From Aminobacter anthyllidis (GTDB taxonomy: Bacteria > Pseudomonadota > Alphaproteobacteria > Rhizobiales > Rhizobiaceae), in assembly GCF_018555685.1 (NCBI RefSeq), contig NZ_JAFLWW010000001.1, positions 620,001 to 684,000 on the forward strand: a DNA stretch of 64,000 bases, given 5' to 3'. Below are positions 8,663 through 18,050 of the stretch, one piece after another. The stretch's first letter is position 1; each line of letters opens with the position of its first letter. A program made the translations under genes and the position numbers. The notes beneath the pieces were generated by a model that did no database searches, was not told where the DNA came from, and saw only the letters and a program-made list of their open reading frames with translations.

Positions 8663-11473
8663 TCACCCAAACTCGTAGCTGAACCCCTCGCCTGACGCGC
8701 CGACTGTCACGCGCGTCAGTTTTTCCCCATCGAGCGAGCGGTTGAGCACGCCTCGGCTCAGTTCCGGCAGAAGTGTGTTGGTCAGGATCGCGTCGATCAT
8801 GCGGCCGCCGGATTCGATCTCGGTGCAACGCGCCTTGATCAGTTCCATCACGCCATCGCCGATCACCAGTTCCGCGCCGTGGCTGATCTGCAGCCGGCGC
8901 GCGATCTTGCCGAACTGGTGGCGGGTGATCGCCTCGATCATATCGCCCGACAGCGGATAATAGGGGATCGTCACGACACGGCCTATGAAGGCCGCCGGGA
9001 ACACCTTGAGCAAGGGTGCGCGCAAGGCAGCGTCGAGGTTCTCGACATTCTCGCGCAGCTCGCCGCCCTTTGTCTTGGTCATGATGACCTCGGAGCCGAC
9101 ATTGGAGGTGAGCAGGATCAGCGTGTTCTTGAAATCGATCCGCCGGCCCTCGCTGTCGTCCATCATGCCCTTGTCGAAGACCTGGAAAAAGATCTCGTGC
9201 ACGTCGGGATGCGCCTTCTCGACCTCGTCGAGCAGGATCACCGAATAGGGCCGGCGTCGCACGGCCTCGGTCAGGATGCCGCCCTTGCCGTAGCCGACAT
9301 AGCCCGGAGGCGCGCCTTTCAGGGTCGACACGGTGTGGGCTTCCTGGAACTCCGACATGTTGATCGAAATCAGGTTCTGCTCGCCGCCGTACAGCGTCTC
9401 TGCCAGCGCCAGCGCCGTCTCGGTCTTGCCGACGCCCGACGGGCCGCAAAGCAGGAACACGCCGACCGGCTTTTCCGGCGCGCCAAGCCCTGCGCGGCTT
9501 GTCTGCACGCGTTTGGCGATCATCTCCATCGCATGGTCCTGGCCGACCACGCGCTCGGATAAAGTCTGTGCCAGCCGCAGCGCCTTTTCGGTCTGGCTGG
9601 TCAGCATCCGCCCGGTCGGGATGCCGGTCCAGTCCTGCACCACTGATGCAACCGCGTTGCGGTCGACGGAAAGCAGGATCAGCGGCGTTTCGCCCTGCGC
9701 CTCGGCCAGCACCGCCATCAGCTCCTTGAGCCGCACAAGGTCGGCCCCGGGATCGGAGGCCGCCTCCGGCTGCTCCGCGGTTTCGGCCGGTTCAGCCTGG
9801 GGCACGCTGTCAGCGGCAACATCTTGGCCGACCGCAGCGTCGTCATTGGCTGCGACCGGCTCTTCGCCTGCAACTTCGGCTTGGGCGGCCTCCGCGACAA
9901 CCGGATCGAGCGCCACGCCCTGTCCGCGCAGTTTGGCCCGCAGTTCGAGGATCTCGGCGACGGCTGCTTTTTCGCTGTCCCAGCGCGTCTGCGCCGCCGC
10001 CAAAGCTGCGTCCGTCTCGACCAGCCCGGCCTCGACGCGTGCCTTGCGCTCGTCCACTTCGATGCCGATCGCCGCCTCGCGGCCGATGATGCCTTGCTCG
10101 ACCTCGAGCGCCTGCCGGCGGCGCATCAGGTCCTCGACCTCGCCGGGCCGGGAATGCTGGGAGATCGCGACGCGGGCGCAGGCCGTATCGAGCAGGCTGA
10201 CCGCCTTGTCGGGCAATTGCCGCGCCGGGATGTAGCGGTGCGACAGCTTGACCGCCGTTTCAATGGCCTCGTCGAGGATCTGCACCTCGTGGTGCTTTTC
10301 AAGCACGCCGGCGACGCCGCGCAGCATCAGGATGGCGGCCGCCTCGTCTGGCTCTTCGATCTTGACGACCTGGAAACGTCGGGTCAGCGCCGGGTCCTTC
10401 TCGATATGCTGCTTGTATTCGGCCCAGGTGGTGGCAGCGATGGTGCGCAGCTCGCCGCGCGCCAAGGCCGGCTTCAGCAGGTTGGCGGCATCGCCCGTGC
10501 CGGCCGCACCACCGGCGCCGATCAGCGTATGCGCCTCGTCGATGAACAGGATGACAGGGGTTTCCGAGGATTGCACCTCGTCGATGACAGCCTTCAGCCG
10601 CTTCTCGAACTCGCCCTTGACACTGGCGCCGGCCTGCATCAGCCCGACGTCGAGCATGCGCAGGCTCACCCCTTGCAGCATTGGCGGCACGTCGCCCTCG
10701 GCGATGCGCAGCGCAAAACCCTCCACCACCGCCGTCTTGCCGACGCCGGCTTCGCCGGTCAGGATCGGGTTGTTCTGCCGCCGCCGCATCAAAATGTCGA
10801 CGATCTGGCGGATTTCCGGGTCGCGGCCGACGACGGCGTCGATCTTGCCGTCGCGTGCCCGCTGCGTCAGGTCGGTGGCATATTTCGCCAGCGCCGACTC
10901 CCCGCCAGGCGACAGGCGCCGCGGCGCCGCGTCCGAAGGTGGAGACGCACTCGCCACTGAGCCCTCCAGCGAGCCATCGATGACATCCGCAAAGCGCCCG
11001 ATAACGCCGTCGGCGTCGATCTTGTCGAACTCGGTGCTGATCTTCGACACAAGCCCTTCCAGCACCGGCACCTTCAGGCAGGCCAGGATCACATGGGCGC
11101 TGCGCACTTCCTCGCTGCCGAATTCCAGCGTCGCCAGGTTCCAGGCCTCCTGGATGGCGTGGAAGATATGGTCGGAGAACTCCTCGATCGAGGTCGCGCC
11201 ATAAGGCAGCTTGTCGACGGCGCGCGTCATGTCACCGGCGACACGGGCGGCATCGACTCCGGCATCGGCCAGGATCATCTGCACGTCGGAGCGATCCGAA
11301 AGTACAAGTTGTTCAATGAAATGAACAAGTTCGACGTAAGGGTTGCCACGCAGCTTTGCCGCGTCGGCCGCCGCCTTGAAGGCGCGCAGGCAGGTGGGAT
11401 TGAGCTTGCCGACAAGTTCCTTGCGCTTGAAGCCCTGAGACGACCTGCGCGGCTGCACGCCCTTTTGTTCCAT
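8663..11473 (-). CDS. tssH: T6SS AAA+ ATPase ClpV (TssH)
   Basis: Hexameric Clp-family unfoldase that disassembles contracted TssBC sheath so the subunits can be reused. It is 936 residues long with an N-terminal double Clp-N region (1-165), AAA1 with GEAGVGKT at 240-247 and ILFIDEAHTL, a middle coiled coil, and AAA2 with GPSGVGKT at 677-684 and ILLDEVEKAH. The middle region contains an Ala/Glu-rich stretch of about 50 residues (525-575) not typical of the family core. I chose the ATG at 11473 because GGAG lies seven bases upstream; the reading frame opens further upstream without a good site. It is transcribed divergently from tssA, as expected for a shared control region. Confidence 0.95.
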   Translation of the reverse strand: MEQKGVQPRRSSQGFKRKELVGKLNPTCLRAFKAAADAAKLRGNPYVELVHFIEQLVLSDRSDVQMILADAGVDAARVAGDMTRAVDKLPYGATSIEEFSDHIFHAIQEAWNLATLEFGSEEVRSAHVILACLKVPVLEGLVSKISTEFDKIDADGVIGRFADVIDGSLEGSVASASPPSDAAPRRLSPGGESALAKYATDLTQRARDGKIDAVVGRDPEIRQIVDILMRRRQNNPILTGEAGVGKTAVVEGFALRIAEGDVPPMLQGVSLRMLDVGLMQAGASVKGEFEKRLKAVIDEVQSSETPVILFIDEAHTLIGAGGAAGTGDAANLLKPALARGELRTIAATTWAEYKQHIEKDPALTRRFQVVKIEEPDEAAAILMLRGVAGVLEKHHEVQILDEAIETAVKLSHRYIPARQLPDKAVSLLDTACARVAISQHSRPGEVEDLMRRRQALEVEQGIIGREAAIGIEVDERKARVEAGLVETDAALAAAQTRWDSEKAAVAEILELRAKLRGQGVALDPVVAEAAQAEVAGEEPVAANDDAAVGQDVAADSVPQAEPAETAEQPEAASDPGADLVRLKELMAVLAEAQGETPLILLSVDRNAVASVVQDWTGIPTGRMLTSQTEKALRLAQTLSERVVGQDHAMEMIAKRVQTSRAGLGAPEKPVGVFLLCGPSGVGKTETALALAETLYGGEQNLISINMSEFQEAHTVSTLKGAPPGYVGYGKGGILTEAVRRRPYSVILLDEVEKAHPDVHEIFFQVFDKGMMDDSEGRRIDFKNTLILLTSNVGSEVIMTKTKGGELRENVENLDAALRAPLLKVFPAAFIGRVVTIPYYPLSGDMIEAITRHQFGKIARRLQISHGAELVIGDGVMELIKARCTEIESGGRMIDAILTNTLLPELSRGVLNRSLDGEKLTRVTVGASGEGFSYEFG

Positions 11474-11715
11474 GGAGGTTCTCCAATGGCCGGACTGCGA
11501 TCCTTCCAATTTGCCACACAAACCGCGACTTTACAAAGCGTGCCACACGACCGGCTGTAGCCGCCGATGACGAGACGCGAACAATTCGCATGAACCCGGT
11601 CACTAGAGCTTAAGCGCTACCCTCGCCCAACTTTGAGCGCCGCCTGAATTGTGCTAAAACCATCATCGAGTGGAATACCGGCTACTTCCGACCTGAGTAT
11701 GGCGTGGGGGGGTGC
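11474..11715. promoter_or_regulatory. Divergent control region between tssH and tssA
   Basis: About 240 bases between two divergent T6SS transcription units. On the plus strand a weak sigma70-like pair can be drawn: TTGAGC at 11633-11638 and TAAAAC at 11655-11660, spacer 16. The embedded string TTGTGCTAA at 11649-11657 recurs upstream of vgrG. I looked for a -24/-12 sigma54 promoter and found none with correct spacing. Confidence 0.3.
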
Positions 11716-12882
11716 GTGGTTGATCTTGCTCTTTGGCTCAACCCTTTGAACGGTGAAAACCCGTCCGGGGAAGATTTGCGCAACGATCCGCGCTTCCACG
11801 AGCTTGAGCGCCTCATCGAGCCGCAGGTCGACGTCGTCCACGACGAACGCAACAGACCCTCATCGCAAGTCAGTATCCCCGTCGATTGGGCAGCCGTGCT
11901 GGACAAGGCCGAAGAGCTGCGCGCCCAGGGCCGCGACCTTCGCCTGCTTACGCTTGTCACCCGTGCCCAGGCCAATACGCAAGGGCTGGCCGGACTGGCC
12001 GAGGGCCTGACGCTGATTGCGCGCACTTTCGACGAACATTGGGAAACCATGCACCCGGCGCTCAGAGCCAATGCGCTGCCGCGCGACGCAGCGCTGCGCC
12101 GCATCAACGCGCTGCTCGACTTGCAAAACGGCCAGGACGGACTGCTCGCCAACCTCCGCCAGATGGCATTTTTCGCGCCGCGCGGCTTTGGCCCGATCAC
12201 CGGCCGCGAACTGGAGCAGGGCGCGCTTGACGACCGCGTCATGCTGCAGGAGGCGGCGCAGGGGCTGAACACCGCCGAGCGGGCAGCCCTTTCGTCAGCC
12301 CACGAGCAACTTCTGGCCAAGCTGCGCAGTGCTTGTGCCGCGCAGTCCGATCAGGCTGGTCCCGCCATGGAGCAACTGGTTGCCGACGCCCGCGCGGCGA
12401 ACAAGGCCTTGAGCGCCGTCGACACGGCCCTCAACAAGCGGCTGGAAACTGCTGGGCCGGCGGTGCCGGACCTCAAGAAGTTTCTCGATCGCATGCTGAC
12501 GACGCTCGAACGCGGATCGACAGCGCGTACCGCGCCAACCAGCACGGCGAAACCCGAACTCACCCAGGCCACACCGGTCGCAGCACAGCCCAACGGCCAC
12601 GCGCCCGAACCGGTGGTCAACCAAGCGGGACCGACCATGGCCCTCCCCGACCGCCTGTCCTCGCGCGACGACGTCGTCAAATGCCTCGACCTCGTCGTTG
12701 CCTTCTACGACCGGACCGAGCCGTCGAGCCCGATCCCGCATCTCGCCCGCCGTGTGCGCCGCATGGTGCACATGGATTTCGTTGAACTGATGGAAGATCT
12801 CGCACCCTCCGGGCTGAAGGAATTCCGGCTGCTTGCCGGGGTTCCAGACAGCAAGAAGACGCCTCAGAAGGATGAAAGGTAG
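11716..12882 (+). CDS. tssA: T6SS protein TssA (ImpA)
   Basis: Cap/priming protein that recruits the baseplate and coordinates tail tube and sheath polymerisation in the cytoplasm. The N-terminus carries the ImpA_N signature (LNPLNGENPSGEDLRNDPRF) over about residues 5-125. A Pro/Ala-rich linker (about 255-310) precedes a C-terminal domain ending LMEDLAPSGLKEFRLLAGV, as in class-1-like short TssA proteins. I prefer the GTG at 11716, preceded by a G-rich stretch; a GTG at 11704 would add four residues. It is the first gene of the long plus-strand T6SS operon and lies six bases before tssB. Confidence 0.93.
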   Translation: MVDLALWLNPLNGENPSGEDLRNDPRFHELERLIEPQVDVVHDERNRPSSQVSIPVDWAAVLDKAEELRAQGRDLRLLTLVTRAQANTQGLAGLAEGLTLIARTFDEHWETMHPALRANALPRDAALRRINALLDLQNGQDGLLANLRQMAFFAPRGFGPITGRELEQGALDDRVMLQEAAQGLNTAERAALSSAHEQLLAKLRSACAAQSDQAGPAMEQLVADARAANKALSAVDTALNKRLETAGPAVPDLKKFLDRMLTTLERGSTARTAPTSTAKPELTQATPVAAQPNGHAPEPVVNQAGPTMALPDRLSSRDDVVKCLDLVVAFYDRTEPSSPIPHLARRVRRMVHMDFVELMEDLAPSGLKEFRLLAGVPDSKKTPQKDER

Positions 12883-12888
12883 CCAAGC

Positions 12889-13428
12889 ATGCCAGCGGAA
12901 AGCAAAGCAAAGGTCATCGAGCGAAATCGCGCCCCGCGCGTGCAGATCGCCTATGACGTCGAGACCTACGGCAGCCCGACGACGATCGAACTGCCTTTCG
13001 TGATGGGCGTGATGGCGGATCTCGCCGGCGCATCGCAGACCAAGGAAGCGCAAAAGACGGTGCTCGATCGCACCTTCGTCGAAACCGACGCCAACAGGTT
13101 CCCGCGCTTCATGGAAGCGCTCGGGCCGCGGGTGAAGGCGCGGGTGAAGAACACCTTGCCCCAGGCCGAGGGCGCGGAGCGCGAAGAAGAACTGCCGGTC
13201 GATCTCACCTTCTCCAAGATGGGCGATTTCGCCCCCGACAAGATCGCCGAGCAGGTTCCGCAACTGGCCGAAATCCTCAAGATGCGCCGCCAGCTCGAGG
13301 AATTGCTGGGCTTCATGGACGGCCGGGCCGACGCGGAAAAGCGCATCGCGCAATTGCTGAACAACGAGCCGCTGCTCGGCCAGATCGCCAGCCAGGCGCT
13401 CTCCGACAGCGACAAGGTCGAGGAATAA
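12889..13428 (+). CDS. tssB: T6SS sheath small subunit TssB
   Basis: Small subunit of the contractile sheath (VipA/ImpB). The 179-residue length is normal. The family signature is clear: an N-terminal VQIAYDVETYGSPTTIELPF strand that interlocks with TssC, then VMGVMADLAG, DRTFVETDANRFPRFMEAL and LPVDLTFSKMGDF. It forms heterodimers with TssC that are disassembled by ClpV. It is separated from tssC by only four bases, consistent with coupled synthesis. No unusual features were seen. Confidence 0.97.
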   Translation: MPAESKAKVIERNRAPRVQIAYDVETYGSPTTIELPFVMGVMADLAGASQTKEAQKTVLDRTFVETDANRFPRFMEALGPRVKARVKNTLPQAEGAEREEELPVDLTFSKMGDFAPDKIAEQVPQLAEILKMRRQLEELLGFMDGRADAEKRIAQLLNNEPLLGQIASQALSDSDKVEE

Positions 13429-13432
13429 GACC

Positions 13433-14935
13433 ATGGCCGAACAGCAAAAAAGCCCAACCGTCGCCGAAGCGGAAGCCATCGATCTCGGCGAGTTCAGCGA
13501 TCTCCTGGAGAAGGACTTCAAGGTCAAGAAGGACGACAGCGAGAAGCTGCAGCAGCTGGTGCGCAATCTCGCCCTTGCCGCGCAATCCCGCTCCGACACC
13601 ACCACCATCTCGTCGAACGCGATCAAGTCGATCAAGTCGCTGATATCTGGCATCGACAAGATGCTGACGATCCAGCTCAACGAGATCCTGCACGCGCCGG
13701 AAGTGCGCGAGATGGAAGGCACCTGGCGCGGCCTTTGGTACCTCGTCAACAACACCGAGACCGACCAGAAGTTGAAGATCCGGGTGATGAACATCTCCAA
13801 GGAGCAGCTGGCTGACACGCTGGAGGACTATGAAGGCCAGATGTGGGACCAGAGCCCGGTCTTCAAGAAGGTCTATACCGACGAATATTCGATGTTCGGC
13901 GGTGAGCCTTTCGGTTGCCTGATCGGCGCCTACGAGTTCTCCAACCACCCTCGCGACGTCGGCCTCTTGCGCAACATTTCGGGCGTCTGCGCCTCGGCGC
14001 ACACACCGTTCATCGCCGCCGCCTCGCCACGCCTGTTCCGCATGGACAGCTGGCAGGAACTGCCCAACCCGCAGGACCTGCAGCAGATCGTCTCCAACCC
14101 GGCCTATGCCTCATGGCAGTCGCTGCGCGAGAGCGAGGACGCGCGCTACATCGGCCTCGCCATGCCGCGCGTTCTTGCGCGGCTGCCCTATGGCGCCGAC
14201 ACCGTCCCGGTGAAGGGTTTCGCCTTCGAGGAAGAAGTCCAGGGCGACCACCACAAATACATCTGGATGAACGCCGCCTTCCCGATGGGCGTCAACATCA
14301 ACCGCAGCCACAAGCTGTTCGGCTGGGGCACCCAGATCCGCGGCGTCGAGAATGGCGGCACGGTGATCAACCTACCGGTACACAGCTTCCCCACCGACGA
14401 TGGCTCGGTGGCGATGAAATGCCCGACCGAAGTCGCCATCGACGACCGGCGCGAGGCTGAATTGGCCAAGCTCGGCCTGATGCCGATCCTGCATCGCAAG
14501 AACACCGATCTTGCCGCCTTCATCGGTGCCCATTCGCTGCAGGACGACGAGACCCGGGCCGGCAGGCTCGTCGATCCCGACGCGCAGTCCAACGAGCGCC
14601 TCAGCGCCAACCTGCCTTACCTGTTTCCGGTCTCGCGCTTTGCCCACTATCTCAAGGCGATCGCTCGCGACAAGGTCGGCTCGTTCAAGGAACGCTCCGA
14701 CATGCAGGTCTGGCTGACGGAGTGGATCAACCGCTACGTGCTCGCCAATCCGGCCTTCGCCGACGACAAGGCTCGCGCCAAGCGTCCGCTTGCGGCGGCG
14801 GAAGTCCAGGTCGACAGCGTCGAGGGTCGCCCCGGCTACTACAACGCTCGCTTCTACCTGCGTCCGCACTACCAACTGGAGGGAATAAACGCCTCGCTTC
14901 GGCTCGTGTCGGAGCTGCCTTCGGTCAAGTCATGA
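13433..14935 (+). CDS. tssC: T6SS sheath large subunit TssC
   Basis: Large sheath subunit (VipB/ImpC), 500 residues, the usual length. Recognisable segments include APEVREMEGTWRGLWYLV, the core EYSMFGGEPFGCLIGAYEFS and the C-terminal RPHYQLEGINASLRLVSELP. Together with TssB it forms the helical sheath whose contraction drives the Hcp tube outward. Only one tssC is present, although some Agrobacterium-type clusters carry two adjacent tssC genes. Hcp follows after 25 bases. Confidence 0.97.
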   Translation: MAEQQKSPTVAEAEAIDLGEFSDLLEKDFKVKKDDSEKLQQLVRNLALAAQSRSDTTTISSNAIKSIKSLISGIDKMLTIQLNEILHAPEVREMEGTWRGLWYLVNNTETDQKLKIRVMNISKEQLADTLEDYEGQMWDQSPVFKKVYTDEYSMFGGEPFGCLIGAYEFSNHPRDVGLLRNISGVCASAHTPFIAAASPRLFRMDSWQELPNPQDLQQIVSNPAYASWQSLRESEDARYIGLAMPRVLARLPYGADTVPVKGFAFEEEVQGDHHKYIWMNAAFPMGVNINRSHKLFGWGTQIRGVENGGTVINLPVHSFPTDDGSVAMKCPTEVAIDDRREAELAKLGLMPILHRKNTDLAAFIGAHSLQDDETRAGRLVDPDAQSNERLSANLPYLFPVSRFAHYLKAIARDKVGSFKERSDMQVWLTEWINRYVLANPAFADDKARAKRPLAAAEVQVDSVEGRPGYYNARFYLRPHYQLEGINASLRLVSELPSVKS

Positions 14936-14960
14936 TTTGCCATGAGCAACGGAGAGCGAA

Positions 14961-15425
14961 ATGCCTGAGACCAGAACCAAGATCGACGGTTTTCTGAAAG
15001 TCCCTGATATTCCCGGACCGAGCGTCCGCGACGGCCACGACGAGGAAATTGAGGTGTATGGCGTCGACTACAGCATGATCGCGCCGCATGACCCCAACTC
15101 GCTGTCGCGGCGCGGTCGCGTTGCCTTGGGCATGATCGAGTTCACCAAGCATTACGACATGGCTTCACCCTATCTGCAGAAGGCGTTGTTCGACAACACG
15201 CTGATGGGCGAGGTGAAGTTCTCCTGCCGGCGCACGATCGAGGGCGAGACCAGCGACTATCTCGTCGTCACCCTCACCGATGCATCGGTTGTGACCTACC
15301 ATATGCGTCCGAGCCCGGACGAGCCCGACGTCATCGAAGACAAGGTCTCGTTTGCCTACAAGACCATCAAGTTCAACTACGACGACAAGCACGAAGTTGA
15401 AATGGATGTCCATGTCGGCAAGTGA
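14961..15425 (+). CDS. hcp: T6SS tube protein Hcp (TssD)
   Basis: A 154-residue Hcp that stacks as hexameric rings inside the sheath and carries small effectors. The family pattern is visible: KVPDIPGPSVRDGHDEEIEV at the N-terminus, GRVALGMIEFTKHYDMASPY, and a C-terminal FAYKTIKFNYDDKHEVEMD strand. Start context GGAGAGCGAA-ATG is good. It is the only hcp in the window. Its last 14 bases overlap the likely start of tssE, suggesting coupled translation of a highly and a weakly needed component. Confidence 0.95.
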   Translation: MPETRTKIDGFLKVPDIPGPSVRDGHDEEIEVYGVDYSMIAPHDPNSLSRRGRVALGMIEFTKHYDMASPYLQKALFDNTLMGEVKFSCRRTIEGETSDYLVVTLTDASVVTYHMRPSPDEPDVIEDKVSFAYKTIKFNYDDKHEVEMDVHVGK

Positions 15426-16173
15426 CGGGCATGTACGGCGCCACGGCGCCGAGATCGCAGCGGCCACCGGCAGTCCGCGGGCGAAACGCGAGGCGGTTCA
15501 GCCTTCCCTATGGGACCGCCTCGTCAACGACTTGCCGGGACTGAATTCCGAGATCGACGGGCTTCGGCACCTCCTGGAGGAAGAACTGGGGACCGAGCGT
15601 CTCGACGGCTTTCTCAATGGCACTGCCAGAGCTATCGATTCAGATCTCGATCTGACACCTGAACAAAAGCGGCGCCTGCACAGGCTGAGCTTTCAAAACA
15701 GGCAGCGTGTCGAACTGGAAAGTCGGGGTGTCGTTGTGTCGGCTCGTGTGCTGCGCGAGGCGGTACGGCGCGACATCGAGGCATTGTTCAACACCGAGCG
15801 CTTTGAAGCGACGCCCATGCTGTCCGACAGCGAGATCGAGCACGCCGCTGACGATCCGCCCGATCTTATGGATTTCCCGGAAGTACGCCGAAGCGTCGTC
15901 AACTACGGCGTGCCGTCATTTTCCGGCCGGTCATCCCGCGACTTCGATCGTGAAACCCTGGCGCGCGAGATACGTCAGGTGCTGGCCAATTTCGAGCCCC
16001 GTCTCAAGGACAGCGCGACAAAGGTGACAGTCAACCTCGGCGACAAGACCACCGGCCTCAAGATCGAGATCGATGCCGTGCTGATCATGACACCGACACC
16101 GGAGCGATTGCGGCTGCGCACCACGATAAATCTCGACAACGGCATGGCGCGGACCGATTTCAAGGAAGCCTGA
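15412..16173 (+). CDS. tssE: T6SS baseplate protein TssE, unusually long
   Basis: A gp25-like baseplate component that nucleates the sheath. The C-terminal half (about 165-253) carries the GPW_gp25 domain: LAREIRQVLANFEPRLKDSA, VNLGDKTTGLKIEIDAVL and LRLRTTINLDNG. The N-terminal PSLWDRLVNDLP is the usual TssE opening. At about 253 residues it is clearly longer than typical TssE (about 130-170), because of an N-terminal extension and a charged central insert (about 55-140). I chose the ATG at 15412, which lies inside the end of hcp; the frame is open from 15352, but that segment is translated hcp sequence in another frame. Confidence 0.88.
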   Translation: MSASDGHVRRHGAEIAAATGSPRAKREAVQPSLWDRLVNDLPGLNSEIDGLRHLLEEELGTERLDGFLNGTARAIDSDLDLTPEQKRRLHRLSFQNRQRVELESRGVVVSARVLREAVRRDIEALFNTERFEATPMLSDSEIEHAADDPPDLMDFPEVRRSVVNYGVPSFSGRSSRDFDRETLAREIRQVLANFEPRLKDSATKVTVNLGDKTTGLKIEIDAVLIMTPTPERLRLRTTINLDNGMARTDFKEA

Positions 16174-16175
16174 AC

Positions 16176-18050
16176 ATGGATCGGATCTTCCTGGAGTATT
16201 ACGAGGAGGAACTGACCCACATCCGCACGCTCGCTGCGGAATTCGCCGACATGCATCCGGCGGTCGCGCGCAACCTTTCGCTCGACACGGTGCCCTGCCC
16301 CGACCCCTATGTCGAACGCCTGCTCGACGGTGTCGCCTTCCTTGCCGCGCGGACCCGGTTGAAGGTCGATGCCGAGCGCTCCAGGTTCGCGCGCAGCGTT
16401 CTTGACGTCCTTTATCCAGACCTGCTTACGCCGGCACCTGCAACCACAATTGTGGTGCTGAAACCCGGCCAGCAGGTTCAGACGATGAACACTGGCCATG
16501 TCGTCAAGCGCGGCACCCGATTGGTCGCCAACCTGCAGCCCAGCCTGTCGACGCGCAGTACCTTCACGACGGCTCAAGACGTCACCTTGTGGCCGATCGA
16601 GATCGCGTCCGTCGGCTACTACCAGGACCGAAGCGCCCTTGCCGCAGCAGGCATCTCACCGATCGGCGGCATCACGTGCGAAGCGGCACTGCGCATCAAC
16701 ATCGCCAGGGTTGGCAAGGGCAAACTCAGCGAACTGGCGCTTGACCGGCTCGACCTGCATTTTGCCGGCCGCACGAAGGCCTCGCTGCTGTTCGACACGA
16801 TCTTTGGCGTTTGCACGGCGATGGGGGCCCGTCACGTCGGCAAATCGGGCAAGCTCACTGTCCTGCCGATGCCCGAGATGATCGGCATCAGCGACACTGA
16901 AGCATTGATGCCGCGCACGCGCCCGACCTTTGAAGGCTACCGCCTGCTGCGCGAATATTTCATCATGCCCGAGCGCTTCCACTATGCACGCATTCAAGGA
17001 CTGCTGCCTGTCGTGCGCAGCACGGAGGCCGGGCTCGAAATCGTCTTCATGCTGCGGCGGTCCGTGCCTGAACTCGCCGACTTGTCACCCGCGGATTTCG
17101 AACTGTTCGCCACGCCGCTGATCAACCTGTTCGAGCGTGAATGCAACGTCATCGAACTCGATGCCCGCAAGACCCGGCAGGTTCTTTACGCCGATCGCAC
17201 CCGGCCGAGAGATTTCGAGATCTACCGCGTCACCCATGTCGAGGACGCGGAGGCCGAAGGCGCCGACGCCGAGATTCCGGCACTTTTCAGCCTCGGTCAG
17301 AACCGGGGCAGTGGCTGGGTCTATTCGACCGAACGCCGCCCGCGCCGCGCCACGGAAGACGAGCGGCGCGTGGGCATGACACGCACATCCTACACCGGTG
17401 ACGACGTCTTCCTGGCGATTTCCCGCCCGGCAGGCATCCCGACCGGCCGTCCGCTCAAGCGCATCGAGGTCACGGCTCTTTGCACCAACCGCGACCTGCC
17501 GATCCTCGATGACAATCCGACGCTGACGCTGGAGAGCGGCGATCCGGTCGAGGCGGTCCGGCTGCTCGGTGCATTGCGCGCGCCGCAGCCATCGATCCCG
17601 GCCACGCTGCCTGCCGGCGCCGAAGCGGAATCCCGCGCCGATGAACTTGCCTGGCGGCTGGTGGCACAGCTCGCGCTCAATTTCCTCAGCCTGGCCAAGG
17701 AGGGTCGTGGCGTCGATCCGCTGCATGCGCTGCTCGATCTCTATGCCGATCGCGGCGACCCGGGGCTAACCCGCCATGTCCGTTCGATCGTGCGCATCGA
17801 CTCCCAGCCGGTGATCGAGCGGCTGGCGATACCGGGGCCGATGTGCTTCGGCCGCGGTACCGAGATGCTGCTCCATATCGACCAGTCGGTCCTGTCTGGA
17901 CAAAGCTCGTTGCTGCTTTCCGCTCTTCTGGCGCGGTTGTTTGCCCGCCACGCCGGTATCAATGGCTTTGTGCGCACCCGCACGCGGCTGCTCCAGAAGC
18001 AGGAGGACGTGCCATGGCCGATGACGCCCGGCAACCGCTTCCTGATCTAG
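16176..18050 (+). CDS. tssF: T6SS baseplate protein TssF
   Basis: Baseplate wedge component (ImpG/VasA), 624 residues, normal length. The N-terminus (FLEYYEEELTHIRTLAAEFA, then DPYVERLLDGVAFLAARTRL) and the C-terminus (CFGRGTEMLLHIDQ, ALLARLFARHAGINGFVRTR) match the family. TssF forms the wedge with TssG and TssK. It follows tssE by two bases, and its last 37 bases overlap the start of tssG, which carries its own AGGAGG inside tssF. Confidence 0.95.
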   Translation: MDRIFLEYYEEELTHIRTLAAEFADMHPAVARNLSLDTVPCPDPYVERLLDGVAFLAARTRLKVDAERSRFARSVLDVLYPDLLTPAPATTIVVLKPGQQVQTMNTGHVVKRGTRLVANLQPSLSTRSTFTTAQDVTLWPIEIASVGYYQDRSALAAAGISPIGGITCEAALRINIARVGKGKLSELALDRLDLHFAGRTKASLLFDTIFGVCTAMGARHVGKSGKLTVLPMPEMIGISDTEALMPRTRPTFEGYRLLREYFIMPERFHYARIQGLLPVVRSTEAGLEIVFMLRRSVPELADLSPADFELFATPLINLFERECNVIELDARKTRQVLYADRTRPRDFEIYRVTHVEDAEAEGADAEIPALFSLGQNRGSGWVYSTERRPRRATEDERRVGMTRTSYTGDDVFLAISRPAGIPTGRPLKRIEVTALCTNRDLPILDDNPTLTLESGDPVEAVRLLGALRAPQPSIPATLPAGAEAESRADELAWRLVAQLALNFLSLAKEGRGVDPLHALLDLYADRGDPGLTRHVRSIVRIDSQPVIERLAIPGPMCFGRGTEMLLHIDQSVLSGQSSLLLSALLARLFARHAGINGFVRTRTRLLQKQEDVPWPMTPGNRFLI

